64,000 nucleotides of DNA from Streptomyces sp. NRRL B-24085 (GTDB taxonomy: Bacteria; Actinomycetota; Actinomycetes; Streptomycetales; Streptomycetaceae). Positions 28,048 through 36,336 of this stretch are shown in pieces. The stretch is taken from assembly GCF_001282115.1 (NCBI RefSeq), contig NZ_LJBR01000015.1, positions 1 through 64,000 on the forward strand, given 5' to 3'. A program made the translations under genes and the position numbers. The notes under the pieces are model-generated. The model did no database searches, was not told where the DNA came from, and saw only the letters and a program-made list of their open reading frames with translations. Position 1 is the stretch's first letter, and every line of letters begins with the position of its first letter.

Positions 28048-30810
28048 GTGACTCCGCCCACCCCCAGCGGTTCGGACCCGAAGAAGACTGCGCAGAAGAA
28101 GGCCGCGGAGAAGACAGTGACGAAGAAGGCGTCGGCGAAGAAGGCGGAGCCGGTGGCCAGGAAGGCACCCGCGAAGAAGGCGGGCACCGGGAAGACCGGT
28201 GTCGGCGCCGCGGCGGCGGAAACGGCCCGGGCCGTGAAAGCCGGCGCCGAGAAGGTCGGCGCCGAGGCGGCCGACGCCGTCAAGGCCGTGGCCAAGAGGA
28301 GCGGCGGCGGGAAGGCCGCGGCGAAGAAGACGGGTGCCGGAAAGGCCGTGGCCAAGAAGGCGCTGGTCAGGGAGGCCGCCGTCGACACGTCTGTCGTGAA
28401 GAAGGCGGCCGCGAAGAAGGCCGCGGCGAAGAAGGCCCCCGCGAAGAAGACAGCGGCCCAGAGGACAGCCGTGAAGAAGACCGCTGCGAAGAAGTCCGCG
28501 GTGGCGGAGGTGGCCGCCGAGAAGACGGCACCGCCGACGGTGGCCGCCGGGAACCTCGTGGAGCCGGCCGCGGTGGCGGAGACGGCCGCCCCCGCCGCGG
28601 TCCAGCCGCCGGAGACACCCGTCTCGCCCGCCCTGGACGCCGGTGACCGGGAGCGGCTGCTCTCCGCCACGCACCACGACCCGCACGGCGTGCTCGGCGC
28701 GCACCCGGTGCCCGGCGGGGTGGCCTTCCGGGTGTTCCGTCCGTACGCTCTGGCCGTCACGGTCGTGGCCGAGGAGGTACGGGCCGAACTGCACGACGAC
28801 GGCGACGGCTTCTTCTCCGGTCTGCTGCCGCTGCGGGAGGTCCCCTCCTACCGGCTGCTCATCACGTACGCGGAGACGGTCCAGGACACCGAGGACGCGT
28901 ACGCCTTCCTGCCCGCGCTCGGCGACCTCGACCTGCATCTGATCGGCGAGGGCCGGCACGAGCAGCTGTGGACGGCGCTGGGCGCGCAGCCCATGACCCA
29001 CCAGGGGGTGGCGGGGACCCGCTTCACGGTGTGGGCGCCGAACGCGCGCGGGGTACGGGTGGCCGGCACCTTCAACTTCTGGGACCCCTCGGCGTTCGCG
29101 ATGCGCTCGCTCGGTGGCACCGGGGTGTGGGAGCTGTTCGTGCCCGGTGTCGGCGAGGGTGAGCTGTACAAGTTCGAGATCACCCGCGCCGACGGCTCCA
29201 AGACCCTGCGCGCGGACCCGCTGGCCCGCCGCACGGAGGTCCCGCCGAACACCTCCTCGATCATCCACGCCTCGCACCACGAGTGGCAGGACCAGGAGTG
29301 GCTGGCGAACCGGGCGGCCGGAGCCCCGGCCCACGAGGCCCCCTTCTCGGTCTACGAGATCCATCTGCCGTCCTGGCGACCGGGCCTGACGTACCGTCAA
29401 CTCGCGGAGCAGCTCCCCGCGTACGTCAAGGACCTGGGCTTCACCCACGTCGAGCTGATGCCGGTGGCCGAGCACCCCTTCGGCGGCTCCTGGGGCTACC
29501 AGGTCACCGGGTTCTACGCACCCACGGCACGCCTCGGCACCCCCGACGACTTCAAGTACCTCGTCGACGCCCTCCACCAGGCCGGCATCGGTGTCCTGAT
29601 GGACTGGGTGCCGGCGCACTTCCCGCGCGACGACTGGGCGCTCGCCGAGTTCGACGGCCGGCCCCTGTACGAGCACGAGGACCCGCTGCGCTCGGCCCAC
29701 CCCGACTGGGGGACGCTGGAGTTCGACTACGGGCGCCGGGAGGTGCGCAACTTCCTGGTGGCGAACGCCATCTACTGGTGCGAGGAGTTCCACATCGACG
29801 GGCTGCGCGTCGACGCGGTCGCCTCGATGCTCTACCTCGACTACTCGCGCGAGCCGGGCCAGTGGGTCCCGAACGTGCACGGCGGCCGGGAGAACCTGGA
29901 CGCGGTGGACTTCCTCCAGGAGATGAACGCGACGGTGTACCGGCGGGTCCCGGGCGTGGTGACGATCGCGGAGGAGTCGACGGCGTGGGACGGCGTGACG
30001 CGCGCGACGCACCACATGGGCCCCGGGGGCTTCGGCGGTCTCGGCTTCGGCCTGAAGTGGAACATGGGCTGGATGCACGACTCGCTGGACTACATGGCCC
30101 ACGAGCCGGTGCACCGCAAGTACCACCACCACGAGATGACGTTCTCGATGGTGTACGCGTACAGCGAGAACTACGTCCTGCCGATCTCCCACGACGAGGT
30201 CGTCCACGGCAAACGCTCACTGGTGTCGAAGATGCCGGGCGACTGGTGGCAGCAGCGCGCCAACCTCCGCGCCTACCTGGCCTTCATGTGGGCGCACCCC
30301 GGCAAGCAACTCCTGTTCATGGGGCAGGAGTTCGCCCAGGGCGCGGAGTGGTCCGAGGCGCACGGCCCGGACTGGTGGCTGCTGGATCCGGCGTACGGCG
30401 CGGAGGGGGACCACCGCGGCGTCCGTGACCTGGTCCGCGACCTGAACAGCGTGTACCGCCACACCCCGGCCCTCTGGCAGCGCGACACGGACCCCTCGGG
30501 CTTCCAGTGGATCGTCGGCGACGCCGCCGAGGACAACGTCTTCGCCTTCCTGCGCTACGACGCCGACGGATCCCCCCTGCTGTCGGTCTCCAACCTCGCC
30601 CCCGTGGTCCGCCCCGGTTACCGCCTGGGCGCCCCGGACGACGTCCCGGCCTGGCTGGAGACCCTGAACACGGACGGCGCCCGGTACGGCGGCGGTGACG
30701 TCACCAACCCGGACGTGATCAAACCGGACCCCCAGGGCTGGCACGGCCGCCCGGCCAGCATCCAGCTCACCTTGCCACCCCTGGCCACGGTGTGGCTGCG
30801 GCCGGCCTGA
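28048..30810 (+). CDS. glgB: 1,4-alpha-glucan branching enzyme with Lys/Ala-rich N-terminal tail
   Basis: 920-residue GH13_9 branching enzyme. Residues about 195-920 are a normal GlgB: N1 domain ([14 protein letters not shown]), CBM48 ([20 protein letters not shown]), then the barrel with nucleophile D589 in [17 protein letters not shown], acid/base in TIAEEST (near E642) and [10 protein letters not shown]. The first 195 residues are low-complexity, with KKA, AAKK and KTAAKK repeats resembling histone H1 or HupS tails, then a Pro/Ala/Val linker. GTG 28048 follows GAGGAGG. The tail is in frame and shows normal codon bias. It adds about 190 residues to the usual length of about 730. Confidence 0.95.
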   Translation: MTPPTPSGSDPKKTAQKKAAEKTVTKKASAKKAEPVARKAPAKKAGTGKTGVGAAAAETARAVKAGAEKVGAEAADAVKAVAKRSGGGKAAAKKTGAGKAVAKKALVREAAVDTSVVKKAAAKKAAAKKAPAKKTAAQRTAVKKTAAKKSAVAEVAAEKTAPPTVAAGNLVEPAAVAETAAPAAVQPPETPVSPALDAGDRERLLSATHHDPHGVLGAHPVPGGVAFRVFRPYALAVTVVAEEVRAELHDDGDGFFSGLLPLREVPSYRLLITYAETVQDTEDAYAFLPALGDLDLHLIGEGRHEQLWTALGAQPMTHQGVAGTRFTVWAPNARGVRVAGTFNFWDPSAFAMRSLGGTGVWELFVPGVGEGELYKFEITRADGSKTLRADPLARRTEVPPNTSSIIHASHHEWQDQEWLANRAAGAPAHEAPFSVYEIHLPSWRPGLTYRQLAEQLPAYVKDLGFTHVELMPVAEHPFGGSWGYQVTGFYAPTARLGTPDDFKYLVDALHQAGIGVLMDWVPAHFPRDDWALAEFDGRPLYEHEDPLRSAHPDWGTLEFDYGRREVRNFLVANAIYWCEEFHIDGLRVDAVASMLYLDYSREPGQWVPNVHGGRENLDAVDFLQEMNATVYRRVPGVVTIAEESTAWDGVTRATHHMGPGGFGGLGFGLKWNMGWMHDSLDYMAHEPVHRKYHHHEMTFSMVYAYSENYVLPISHDEVVHGKRSLVSKMPGDWWQQRANLRAYLAFMWAHPGKQLLFMGQEFAQGAEWSEAHGPDWWLLDPAYGAEGDHRGVRDLVRDLNSVYRHTPALWQRDTDPSGFQWIVGDAAEDNVFAFLRYDADGSPLLSVSNLAPVVRPGYRLGAPDDVPAWLETLNTDGARYGGGDVTNPDVIKPDPQGWHGRPASIQLTLPPLATVWLRPA

Positions 30811-30819
30811 CCGAGGACA

Positions 30820-30849
30820 CCGGAGCGGACCCGCGGGGGTCCGCTCCGG
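30820..30849. terminator. Hairpin between glgB and helD-like gene
   Basis: Perfect 13-bp stem CCGGAGCGGACCC / GGGTCCGCTCCGG with a 4-nt loop, 10 bp after the glgB stop. The tail is not T-rich, but the position between converging genes fits a terminator. Confidence 0.75.
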
Positions 30850-30891
30850 CACGTCGGGCGCCATCGTGAGAACCGAAGTGACACCTGCCGC

Positions 30892-33144
30892 TCAGGTGGT
30901 GGCCAGCGCCTTCGGCAGGCGGCCCGTGTGCAGTACCCCCAGGCGCTGGGTCGCCCGGGTCAGGGCCACGTACAGGTCGCTCGTGCCGTACAGGGCCGGC
31001 TCGACCACGAGGACCGAGTCGAACTCGAGTCCCTTCGACTGGCGGGGGTCCAGGAGGACGACGGTCCGCGTCAGGTCCGGTTCCGCGCCCGCCGTGACGC
31101 CGTCGAGCCGGGCCGCGAGCCTGCGGTGCAGATGGCGCGGGGCGATGACCGCGAGCCGACCCTCGGCGGGGGTCAGCTCCTCCACCGCCTCCGCGACCGC
31201 GCCGGGCAGGTCGTCGGTGGCGCGCACCCAGGGCCGTACACCGGTGGAACGGACCGAACTCGGGGGTTCGAAGCCGGGGTCCTCGGCGCGTACGACGGCC
31301 GCCGCGAGCTCCATGATCTCGGCCGGGGTGCGGTAGTTGACGCCGAGCCTCGCGTGTTCCCAGCGGTCCTGGACGTACGGCTGAAGGATCTGCTGCCACG
31401 AGCCCACGCCCGCCGCCTCCGCGGTCTGCGCCGGGTCGCCGACCAGGGTCATCGAGCGGGTCGGGCTGCGCCGCATGAGCAACCGCCAGGCCATCGGTGA
31501 CAGTTCCTGCGCCTCGTCGACGATGATGTGCCCGAACGCCCAGGTGCGGTCGGCCGCCGCGCGCTCGGCGGCGCTGCGGTGGTCGTCCTCCTCCTGCCGC
31601 TCGGCGAACCGCTCGGCGTCGATGATGTCGTGCGCGGACAGGACCTCGGAGTCCTCCTCGTCCTTGTCGTCGAACTCGTAGGTGCGCGAGGCGTACGACA
31701 CGTCGAGCACGCCCTGCGCGTAGGCGACCTGGGTCTCGCGCTCGCGCTCGGCCCGGGCCCGCGCCGACCGCTCGTCCACACCGAGGAGTTCGGCCGCCTC
31801 GTCGAGCAGGGGCACGTCCGCCACGGTCCAGCCGCGGGTCACCGGGCGGCGGATGGCGGCCGCGTCCTCGTCGGGGAGGTAGCCGACCGGGTCGGCGAGG
31901 AAGTCGGCGACCAGCCGCTGCGGGGTCAGGCGCGGCCACAGCTGGTCGATGGCGGCCCAGACCTCGGGGTTCTCGGCGAGTTCGTCGCGGATCTGGGTGA
32001 TGTCGCTCGGGTCCAGCAGGTTCGTGCCGTCGAACGGGTCCGTGCCGATGCGTTCGGCGACCATGTCGGTGAGCGTGTTCAGGATGTGCCCCTCGAAGTG
32101 CTCACGGGCGACGTTGTGCGGCAGCCGGGCGGCGCGCGTCTTCTCGCGGGCGACCTTGACCAGGCCGTCGTCGAGCATGAGGACCTCGCGGTCGTGCTCG
32201 ATCGCGATCACCGGGTCGGGCAGCGCCTGCCAGTCGCGTACGACGTCGGCGAGGACGTCCGCCATGGCGGCGCGCCCCTTCACCGCGGCCGCGGCCCGGC
32301 TGTCGGTCGCCGTCGCCCGCACCCCGGGGAAGAGCTCCCCGACCGTCGCGAGGAGCACTCCGGTCTCGCCCAGCGAGGGCAGCACCTCGCCGATGTAGCC
32401 GAGGAAGGCGGGGTTGGGGCCGACGATCAGCACGGCCCGCTTGGCCAGCAGCTCCCGGTGCTCGTACAGGAGGTACGCGGCCCGGTGCAGGGCGACGGCC
32501 GTCTTGCCGGTGCCGGGTCCGCCCTCGACCACCAGCACCCCGCGGTGCGGTGCGCGGATGATCTCGTCCTGCTCGGCCTGGATGGTCTGCACGATGTCGC
32601 TCATGCGGCCGGTGCGCGCGGAGTTGAGCGCGGCGAGCAGGACCGCGTCGCCCGTCGGGTCCTCGTGGCCGGTGCGTTCCTGGTCGCCCAGGTCGAGGAT
32701 CTCGTCGTGCAGGTCGGTCACCCGGCGGCCCTCGGTGCCGATGTGCCGGCGGCGGCGCAGGCCCATCGGGGTGTGGCCGGTGGCCAGGTAGAAGGGGCGG
32801 GCGACGTCCGCCCGCCAGTCGATGAGGATCGGGGTGCGGTCGGCGTCGTCGGTGCGCAGTCCGATCCGGCCGATGTGGTGGGTGGTGCCCGAGGTGAGGT
32901 CGATCCGGCCGAAGCAGAGGGAGCCGTCCACCGCGTTCAGCGCGGCCAGCAGCCCCGAGCGCTCGGCGACCAGGATGTCCCGCTCCAGCCGGGCCTGCAT
33001 GGGGGTGTTGCCCTGGGCGAGCGCGTCCGTGACGGAGGCCTCGGTGTGGCCGCGCAGGGCGTCCACGTGTGCGTACAGCCCGTCGATGAATTCCTGTTCC
33101 TGCCGCAATTCATCGTCCGGAAAACCGGTGTTTGACAATTCCAC
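30892..33144 (-). CDS. helD: HelD-type UvrD-like ATPase (RNA polymerase-recycling family)
   Basis: 750-residue superfamily 1 helicase-like ATPase. A predicted N-terminal helical arm (residues 1-70) precedes an insertion-rich region with GRIDLTSGTTHHIGRIGLR and a Walker A loop VEGGPGTGKTAVALHRAAYL (K214). Motif II is HIIVDEAQELSPMAWRLL, motif III LVGDPAQT, motif V SKGLEFDSVLVVEP and motif VI YVALTRATQRL. This architecture matches actinobacterial HelD, which removes stalled core RNA polymerase from DNA; the HelR subtype protects against rifamycins. I saw no rifamycin-associated element upstream. GTG 33144 overlaps its own GGGAG; TTG 33138 would have better spacing. Confidence 0.85.
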   Translation of the reverse strand: MELSNTGFPDDELRQEQEFIDGLYAHVDALRGHTEASVTDALAQGNTPMQARLERDILVAERSGLLAALNAVDGSLCFGRIDLTSGTTHHIGRIGLRTDDADRTPILIDWRADVARPFYLATGHTPMGLRRRRHIGTEGRRVTDLHDEILDLGDQERTGHEDPTGDAVLLAALNSARTGRMSDIVQTIQAEQDEIIRAPHRGVLVVEGGPGTGKTAVALHRAAYLLYEHRELLAKRAVLIVGPNPAFLGYIGEVLPSLGETGVLLATVGELFPGVRATATDSRAAAAVKGRAAMADVLADVVRDWQALPDPVIAIEHDREVLMLDDGLVKVAREKTRAARLPHNVAREHFEGHILNTLTDMVAERIGTDPFDGTNLLDPSDITQIRDELAENPEVWAAIDQLWPRLTPQRLVADFLADPVGYLPDEDAAAIRRPVTRGWTVADVPLLDEAAELLGVDERSARARAERERETQVAYAQGVLDVSYASRTYEFDDKDEEDSEVLSAHDIIDAERFAERQEEDDHRSAAERAAADRTWAFGHIIVDEAQELSPMAWRLLMRRSPTRSMTLVGDPAQTAEAAGVGSWQQILQPYVQDRWEHARLGVNYRTPAEIMELAAAVVRAEDPGFEPPSSVRSTGVRPWVRATDDLPGAVAEAVEELTPAEGRLAVIAPRHLHRRLAARLDGVTAGAEPDLTRTVVLLDPRQSKGLEFDSVLVVEPALYGTSDLYVALTRATQRLGVLHTGRLPKALATT

Positions 33145-33161
33145 TCCCGCCCGGATATACT
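33132..33161 (+). promoter_or_regulatory. Consensus HrdB-type promoter for small RNA
   Basis: TTGACA (33132-33137), 18-bp spacer, TATACT (33156-33161). This is the closest match to the vegetative consensus seen in the window, and it fires away from the helD-like gene. The -35 box lies inside the first codons of that gene. Start of transcription is expected near A33168. Confidence 0.75.
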
Positions 33162-33167
33162 GTGCTC

Positions 33168-33262
33168 ACTGAGCTTCTTTGCGACTTCATTCCGGTGAAG
33201 TCGCGAATCATTGAATATACGCAAAGAAATCCCCCGGGCGCAATCGCCCGGGGGATTTCTCG
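33168..33262 (+). ncRNA. Candidate structured small RNA, about 95 nt
   Basis: Between a consensus promoter and a perfect terminator lies a short A+T-richer stretch without a usable reading frame. It folds as a 9-bp hairpin, GCGACTTCA-ttccgg-TGAAGTCGC (33181-33204). An alternative long-range pairing joins TTCTTTGCG (33175-33183) and CGCAAAGAA (33220-33228), and a 16-bp terminator stem ends it. The two foldings compete for 33181-33183, and the long-range one also takes four bases of the terminator stem. The RNA lies antisense to the leader of the helD-like gene and converges on trxA. Not recognised as a known family. Confidence 0.55.
33225..33260. terminator. Bidirectional terminator, small RNA / trxA
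   Basis: Perfect 16-bp stem from AGAAATCCCCCGGGCG to CGCCCGGGGGATTTCT with a CAAT loop. A-tracts on one side become U-tracts on the other strand, so it can end both the plus-strand small RNA and the minus-strand trxA transcript, whose stop is at 33275. Confidence 0.9.
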
Positions 33263-33274
33263 TATTCCGTCAGC

Positions 33275-33607
33275 TCACAGGACGTCCGCCAGCTCCTCCA
33301 GCAGCCGCCGCTTGGGCCGCGCCCCCACCATCGACCGGACGGGCTCCCCGCCCCGGAACACCATGAAGGTGGGCATCGACAGCACCTTGTAGGCGTTCGT
33401 GGTCAGCGGATTGGTGTCGACGTCCAGCTGCACCACCTTCAGCCGCTCCCCCTCCTCCGCGGCGAGAGCCGTGAGCACCGGCCCCATCTGCCGGCACGGC
33501 GGGCACCAGTCGGCGGTGAACTCCACCAGCACCGGCAGCTCCGCTCCGAGCACCTCCGTCCCGAAGTCCGCGTCCGTCACCTCGGCCACACCCGCTGCCC
33601 TGATCAC
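33275..33607 (-). CDS. trxA: Thioredoxin
   Basis: 110-residue thioredoxin with active site WCPPC (C35, C38), FTADWCPPCRQMGPVL, the cis-Pro loop LSMPTFMVFRGGEP and normal domain length. The middle active-site pair is PP rather than the usual GP, which should alter redox potential. GTG 33607 overlaps the merR stop (GTGA) and has GGAGGGG upstream, so it is coupled to MerR and should respond to the same signal. Reduces cytoplasmic disulfides. Confidence 0.93.
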   Translation of the reverse strand: MIRAAGVAEVTDADFGTEVLGAELPVLVEFTADWCPPCRQMGPVLTALAAEEGERLKVVQLDVDTNPLTTNAYKVLSMPTFMVFRGGEPVRSMVGARPKRRLLEELADVL

Positions 33608-34032
33608 CTGTGGTCCCCTCCCAGTTCGCACACCGGCTCCGGACCGCCCGGAACCTCGGCGTCGGCGGCCAGTTCGGCACGCGCCCGCTCGGCCCGCTCC
33701 AGCTGCTGCCCGACCTGGGCGCGCACGGTCTGCAACTCACCGATCAGCGCGTCCAGTTCGCCGAGCTTGCGCCGGTAGACCGCGAGCGAGGCGGGACACG
33801 AGTCGCCCTCGGGGTGGCCGGCCCGCAGACACTCCACGAAGGGCCGCGTCTCCTCCAGGTCGAACCCGAAGTCCTGGAGCGTCCGGATCTGCCGGAGCAG
33901 CTTCAGGTCGTCCTCGTCGTAGGTCCGGTATCCGTTGTGTCCGCGCCGCGCGGGCAGCAGACCCCGCGCCTCGTAGTAGCGCAGCGTCCGCGTCGTGGTC
34001 CCGGCCCGTGCGGCCAGCTCGCCGATTCGCAT
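33604..34032 (-). CDS. MerR-family regulator with Cys/His effector site
   Basis: 142 residues. The N-terminal winged HTH is MRIGELAARAGTTTRTLRYY, followed by ARGLLPARRGHNGYRTYDEDDL. A dimerisation helix (80-120) follows, and a putative metal or thiol sensor has C68, H73 and C79 (VECLRAGHPEGDSCPAS) plus a C-terminal Cys near 137. It heads an operon with thioredoxin. Its promoter has the stretched spacer typical of MerR control, so it probably activates its own operon on metal or thiol stress. The exact ligand is not readable. Confidence 0.92.
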   Translation of the reverse strand: MRIGELAARAGTTTRTLRYYEARGLLPARRGHNGYRTYDEDDLKLLRQIRTLQDFGFDLEETRPFVECLRAGHPEGDSCPASLAVYRRKLGELDALIGELQTVRAQVGQQLERAERARAELAADAEVPGGPEPVCELGGDHR

Positions 34033-34039
34033 GCCACGA

Positions 34040-34070
34040 ACGTAATCCTTGACGCCGACGTCAAGGCAAG
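34040..34070 (-). promoter_or_regulatory. MerR-type promoter with 19-bp spacer and palindromic operator
   Basis: On the minus strand: -35 TTGCCT (34070-34065), 19-bp spacer, -10 TACGTT (34045-34040). The palindrome CCTTGACGTCGGCGTCAAGG (34067-34048) fills the spacer. A 19-20 bp spacer carrying the operator is the signature of MerR-activated promoters. The expected start point is about 1 nt before the merR ATG at 34032, so the message is probably leaderless. The operator overlaps the stop codon of the upstream Lrp gene. Confidence 0.8.
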
Positions 34071-34570
34071 AGCGGTTTGCGCTGCATGGGAGAGGTCAGC
34101 ACGATCGACGTCGTGGTGCGGCCGAGGGCGGAGACCTCCTCGAGGACCTCCTCCAAGTGCACGGTGTCGCGGACGGCGACCTTGAGGATCCAGCAGTCCT
34201 CACCGACCACGTGGTGCACTTCGGTGATCTCGGGGCGCTCCATCAGCTCCAGGGTCCGCGGATGGCGCAGGGTGTAGCCGCCGTGCGGGCTGACCCGGAT
34301 GAACGCCTGGATGCCGTAGCCGAGCCGGGCCGGGACCACGTGGGCGCCGTAGCCGCCGATCACGCCCGCCGCCTCCAGCCGCCGCACCCGCTCGGTGACC
34401 GCCGCCGGGCTCAGCCGCACCCGGCGGCCCAGCTCGCTGAGCTTGATCCGGCCGTCGGTCTGGAGGAGCTCCAGGATCTGCCGGTCGAGCGCGTCGAAGG
34501 CGACCGAGGTTTCGTCGGCGGCAGGACGCAGACGCCGTGGTTCCTTCGGCACTGCCGCCTGAACTCCCAT
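34061..34570 (-). CDS. Lrp/AsnC-family transcriptional regulator
   Basis: 169 residues: an AsnC-type HTH (FDALDRQILELLQTDGRIKLSELGRRVRLSPAAVTERVRRL, about 27-67) and a RAM ligand-binding domain (VHHVVGEDCWILKVAVRDTVHLEEVL). Starts at ATG 34570 behind AAGGGG. Divergent from the epimerase gene with a 39-bp gap, so it may control both. Lrp proteins usually sense amino acids. Confidence 0.92.
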   Translation of the reverse strand: MGVQAAVPKEPRRLRPAADETSVAFDALDRQILELLQTDGRIKLSELGRRVRLSPAAVTERVRRLEAAGVIGGYGAHVVPARLGYGIQAFIRVSPHGGYTLRHPRTLELMERPEITEVHHVVGEDCWILKVAVRDTVHLEEVLEEVSALGRTTTSIVLTSPMQRKPLLP

Positions 34571-34609
34571 GGTTGCCCCTTCAGTATCCGGATGTGCGCC
34601 AGGAGAATT

Positions 34610-35545
34610 ATGGTCATGGAAACGCCACGAGAGGTACTGGTCATCGGCGGCAGCCGGTATGTCGGCAAGCGCCTGGTCGCCCGTCTGCTGGCCGCCGGCG
34701 ACCGGGTCACGGTCCTCAACCGGGGTTCGTCCGCACCCCCTCCCGGGGCGGCTCACCTGGTCGCCGACCGCGACGACGAGAGCGCGTTGCGCGCCGCGCT
34801 GGACGCACGTTCGTTCGACGTCGTCGTCGACATGGTCTGCTACACCCCGCGCCAGGCGGCGATCGCCCGCCGGGTCCTCGCCGGACGGACCCGGCGCTAT
34901 GTGATGACCTCGACGGTGGAGGTCTACGAGTACGAGGACTCGATCGCCCTCGTCCGGGAGGACGCCGTCGACCCGACGACCGTGTCCGTCGATCTCCGTC
35001 TCCCCTGGGACGACCCCGCATTCCTCGATTCCCATTACGGCGAGGGAAAGCGGCAGGCGGAATCCGTTTTCTCGACGGACCCCGCCTTTCCCTTCACGAC
35101 GGTCCGCGTGGCGCACGTGCTGGGCGGCGCCGACGACTTCACCGGAAGGCTCGCCCATTACGCCGGCCGCATCCGCACCGGCGAGCCCGTCGCCGTCCCG
35201 GTCGACAACCAGCCCGCCACCTTCGTCCACGTCGACGAGATCGCCGGCTTCCTCGCCTGGACGGTGGGCCAGGACTTCACCGGGCCGGTGAACGCGGCCT
35301 CCCACGGGCTGCTGGGCACCGAGGAGCTGTGCCGGGCGGTCGCCGCGCACTTCCCCGAGGGGAAGACCCTCCTCCGGCTGGTCGAGGTCGGCGAGGTCTC
35401 GCCGTTCTCCTTCACCCGCGCCTACGGCATGGACAACACCCGCGCCACCCGGCTCGGGTTCACCTTCGACGACGTACGGCGGTGGCTGCCGCGGGCCGTG
35501 GCCGAGACACTCGGAACCGGGCAGGCACTCGTGAACGGCCGGTAG
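34610..35545 (+). CDS. NAD(P)-dependent epimerase/dehydratase-like reductase
   Basis: 311-residue Rossmann-fold protein of the extended SDR family. The N-terminal cofactor loop is VLVIGGSRYVGKRLVARLL, and a second motif is RRYVMTSTVEVYE. The active-site Tyr-x3-Lys occurs as YGEGKRQAE (H-Y-G-E-G-K). The GGSR variant of the dinucleotide loop and HVLGGADDFTGRLAHYAGRI fit atypical SDRs related to plastid CSP41/isoflavone-reductase types. Starts are ATG 34610 (4 nt after AGGAG) or ATG 34616 (10 nt). The substrate is unknown. Confidence 0.85.
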   Translation: MVMETPREVLVIGGSRYVGKRLVARLLAAGDRVTVLNRGSSAPPPGAAHLVADRDDESALRAALDARSFDVVVDMVCYTPRQAAIARRVLAGRTRRYVMTSTVEVYEYEDSIALVREDAVDPTTVSVDLRLPWDDPAFLDSHYGEGKRQAESVFSTDPAFPFTTVRVAHVLGGADDFTGRLAHYAGRIRTGEPVAVPVDNQPATFVHVDEIAGFLAWTVGQDFTGPVNAASHGLLGTEELCRAVAAHFPEGKTLLRLVEVGEVSPFSFTRAYGMDNTRATRLGFTFDDVRRWLPRAVAETLGTGQALVNGR

Positions 35546-35557
35546 GGCGGCGGAAGA

Positions 35558-35582
35558 GGGCGCGGGCGGGGCACCCGCGCCC
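35558..35582. terminator. Hairpin between converging genes
   Basis: GGGCGCGGG-cggggca-CCCGCGCCC, a 9-bp perfect stem between the ends of the epimerase gene and the MDMPI-like gene. No T-tract; probably a bidirectional terminator. Confidence 0.6.
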
Positions 35583-35600
35583 GCCCCCGTCACCACCCCG

Positions 35601-36257
35601 TCACCGGGAAGCCGTGACCCCCGTCCACGGCTCCCCGGTGCGCTCGGCCCACTGCCGGGCCGCTTCGGGGCGGCCGGTGAGCAGCAGGAGCAGGGAGGCG
35701 ATCGGACCGCGGATCTCCTCGCCGGCCCCGCGTGTCCACTCGATGTCGGTGGCCACGAGCCGCGCCTTCGGCAGGGGCCAGGGGCGCGGCGGGAAACGCA
35801 TGGTCCACACCCGCTCGGCGGCGTCCCGGGCCGCGACCGCCGGGACCGCGCGCTCCCGCCCGAGGGCGAGGGCGATGTCCTGGCCGTGGACGAGCAGGTC
35901 GAGCAGGGGTTCGTGCGGTGAGGTGGTCGGCGCGAGGCGGCGGGAGCCGACGATCGAGCGCAGGTCGGCGACGATCGCGGCCACCGGCTGCTCCGCCTCG
36001 CGGACCGCCGAGTCATGGATCATCCGGTTCCAGTTCCCCCGGGCGCGGACCATCTCGCGGACGACCCGGCCGCGGGAGAAGCGCGCCGCGATCGTCAGGT
36101 GCGCGGCGACGTCCCGCACCCGCCAGTCCCCGCACCGGGTGCGCGTCTCCCACTCCTCCGGGCTCAGGCCCTCCAGCAGGTCGGCCAGGCTCGCCCGCTC
36201 CCGGTCGACGAACTGCCAGAGCTCGTCGGTGTCCAGCACTGCACCCACGGGAATCAC
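35601..36257 (-). CDS. Maleylpyruvate isomerase-family (MDMPI/DinB-like) protein
   Basis: About 218 residues. ELWQFVDRERASLADLLEGL and WRVRDVAAHLTIAA match the mycothiol-dependent maleylpyruvate isomerase N-terminal domain, and HEPLLDLLVHGQDIALALGR is the conserved second metal-site region. Such proteins are metal-binding four-helix bundles, often mycothiol-linked detoxification enzymes; the substrate is not known. GTG 36257, 36248 and 36239 are all possible starts. Divergent from a marR gene with operator-like repeats between, so probably its regulatory target. Confidence 0.8.
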   Translation of the reverse strand: MIPVGAVLDTDELWQFVDRERASLADLLEGLSPEEWETRTRCGDWRVRDVAAHLTIAARFSRGRVVREMVRARGNWNRMIHDSAVREAEQPVAAIVADLRSIVGSRRLAPTTSPHEPLLDLLVHGQDIALALGRERAVPAVAARDAAERVWTMRFPPRPWPLPKARLVATDIEWTRGAGEEIRGPIASLLLLLTGRPEAARQWAERTGEPWTGVTASR

Positions 36258-36277
36258 CCACTCAAGTGGTAAGCTTC

Positions 36278-36315
36278 TCTGACCAAAGTAGTCAGAGACT
36301 CTGACCAATGTCAAG
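36278..36315. promoter_or_regulatory. MarR-type operator overlapping divergent promoter
   Basis: TCTGAC-caaagta-GTCAGA (36278-36296) is a palindrome, and TCTGACCAA recurs at 36300-36308. On the minus strand TTGACA (36314-36309), an 18-bp spacer and TACTTT (36290-36285) form a good promoter for the MDMPI-like gene, and the palindrome covers its -10 region. This is the classic layout for autorepression and control of the divergent gene by MarR. Confidence 0.7.
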
Positions 36316-36336
36316 CAGTGCGAGGGAGCGTCGACG

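Noticed and set aside
33144..33260. Rifamycin-associated element upstream of the helD-like gene
   Set aside because: I looked for a long palindrome of the known type; the inverted repeats present belong to the small RNA hairpin and terminator instead.
33196..33392. Short plus-strand peptide frame in the small RNA
   Set aside because: No ATG and no ribosome site after the expected start point, and the frame would run through the terminator into the trxA antisense strand.
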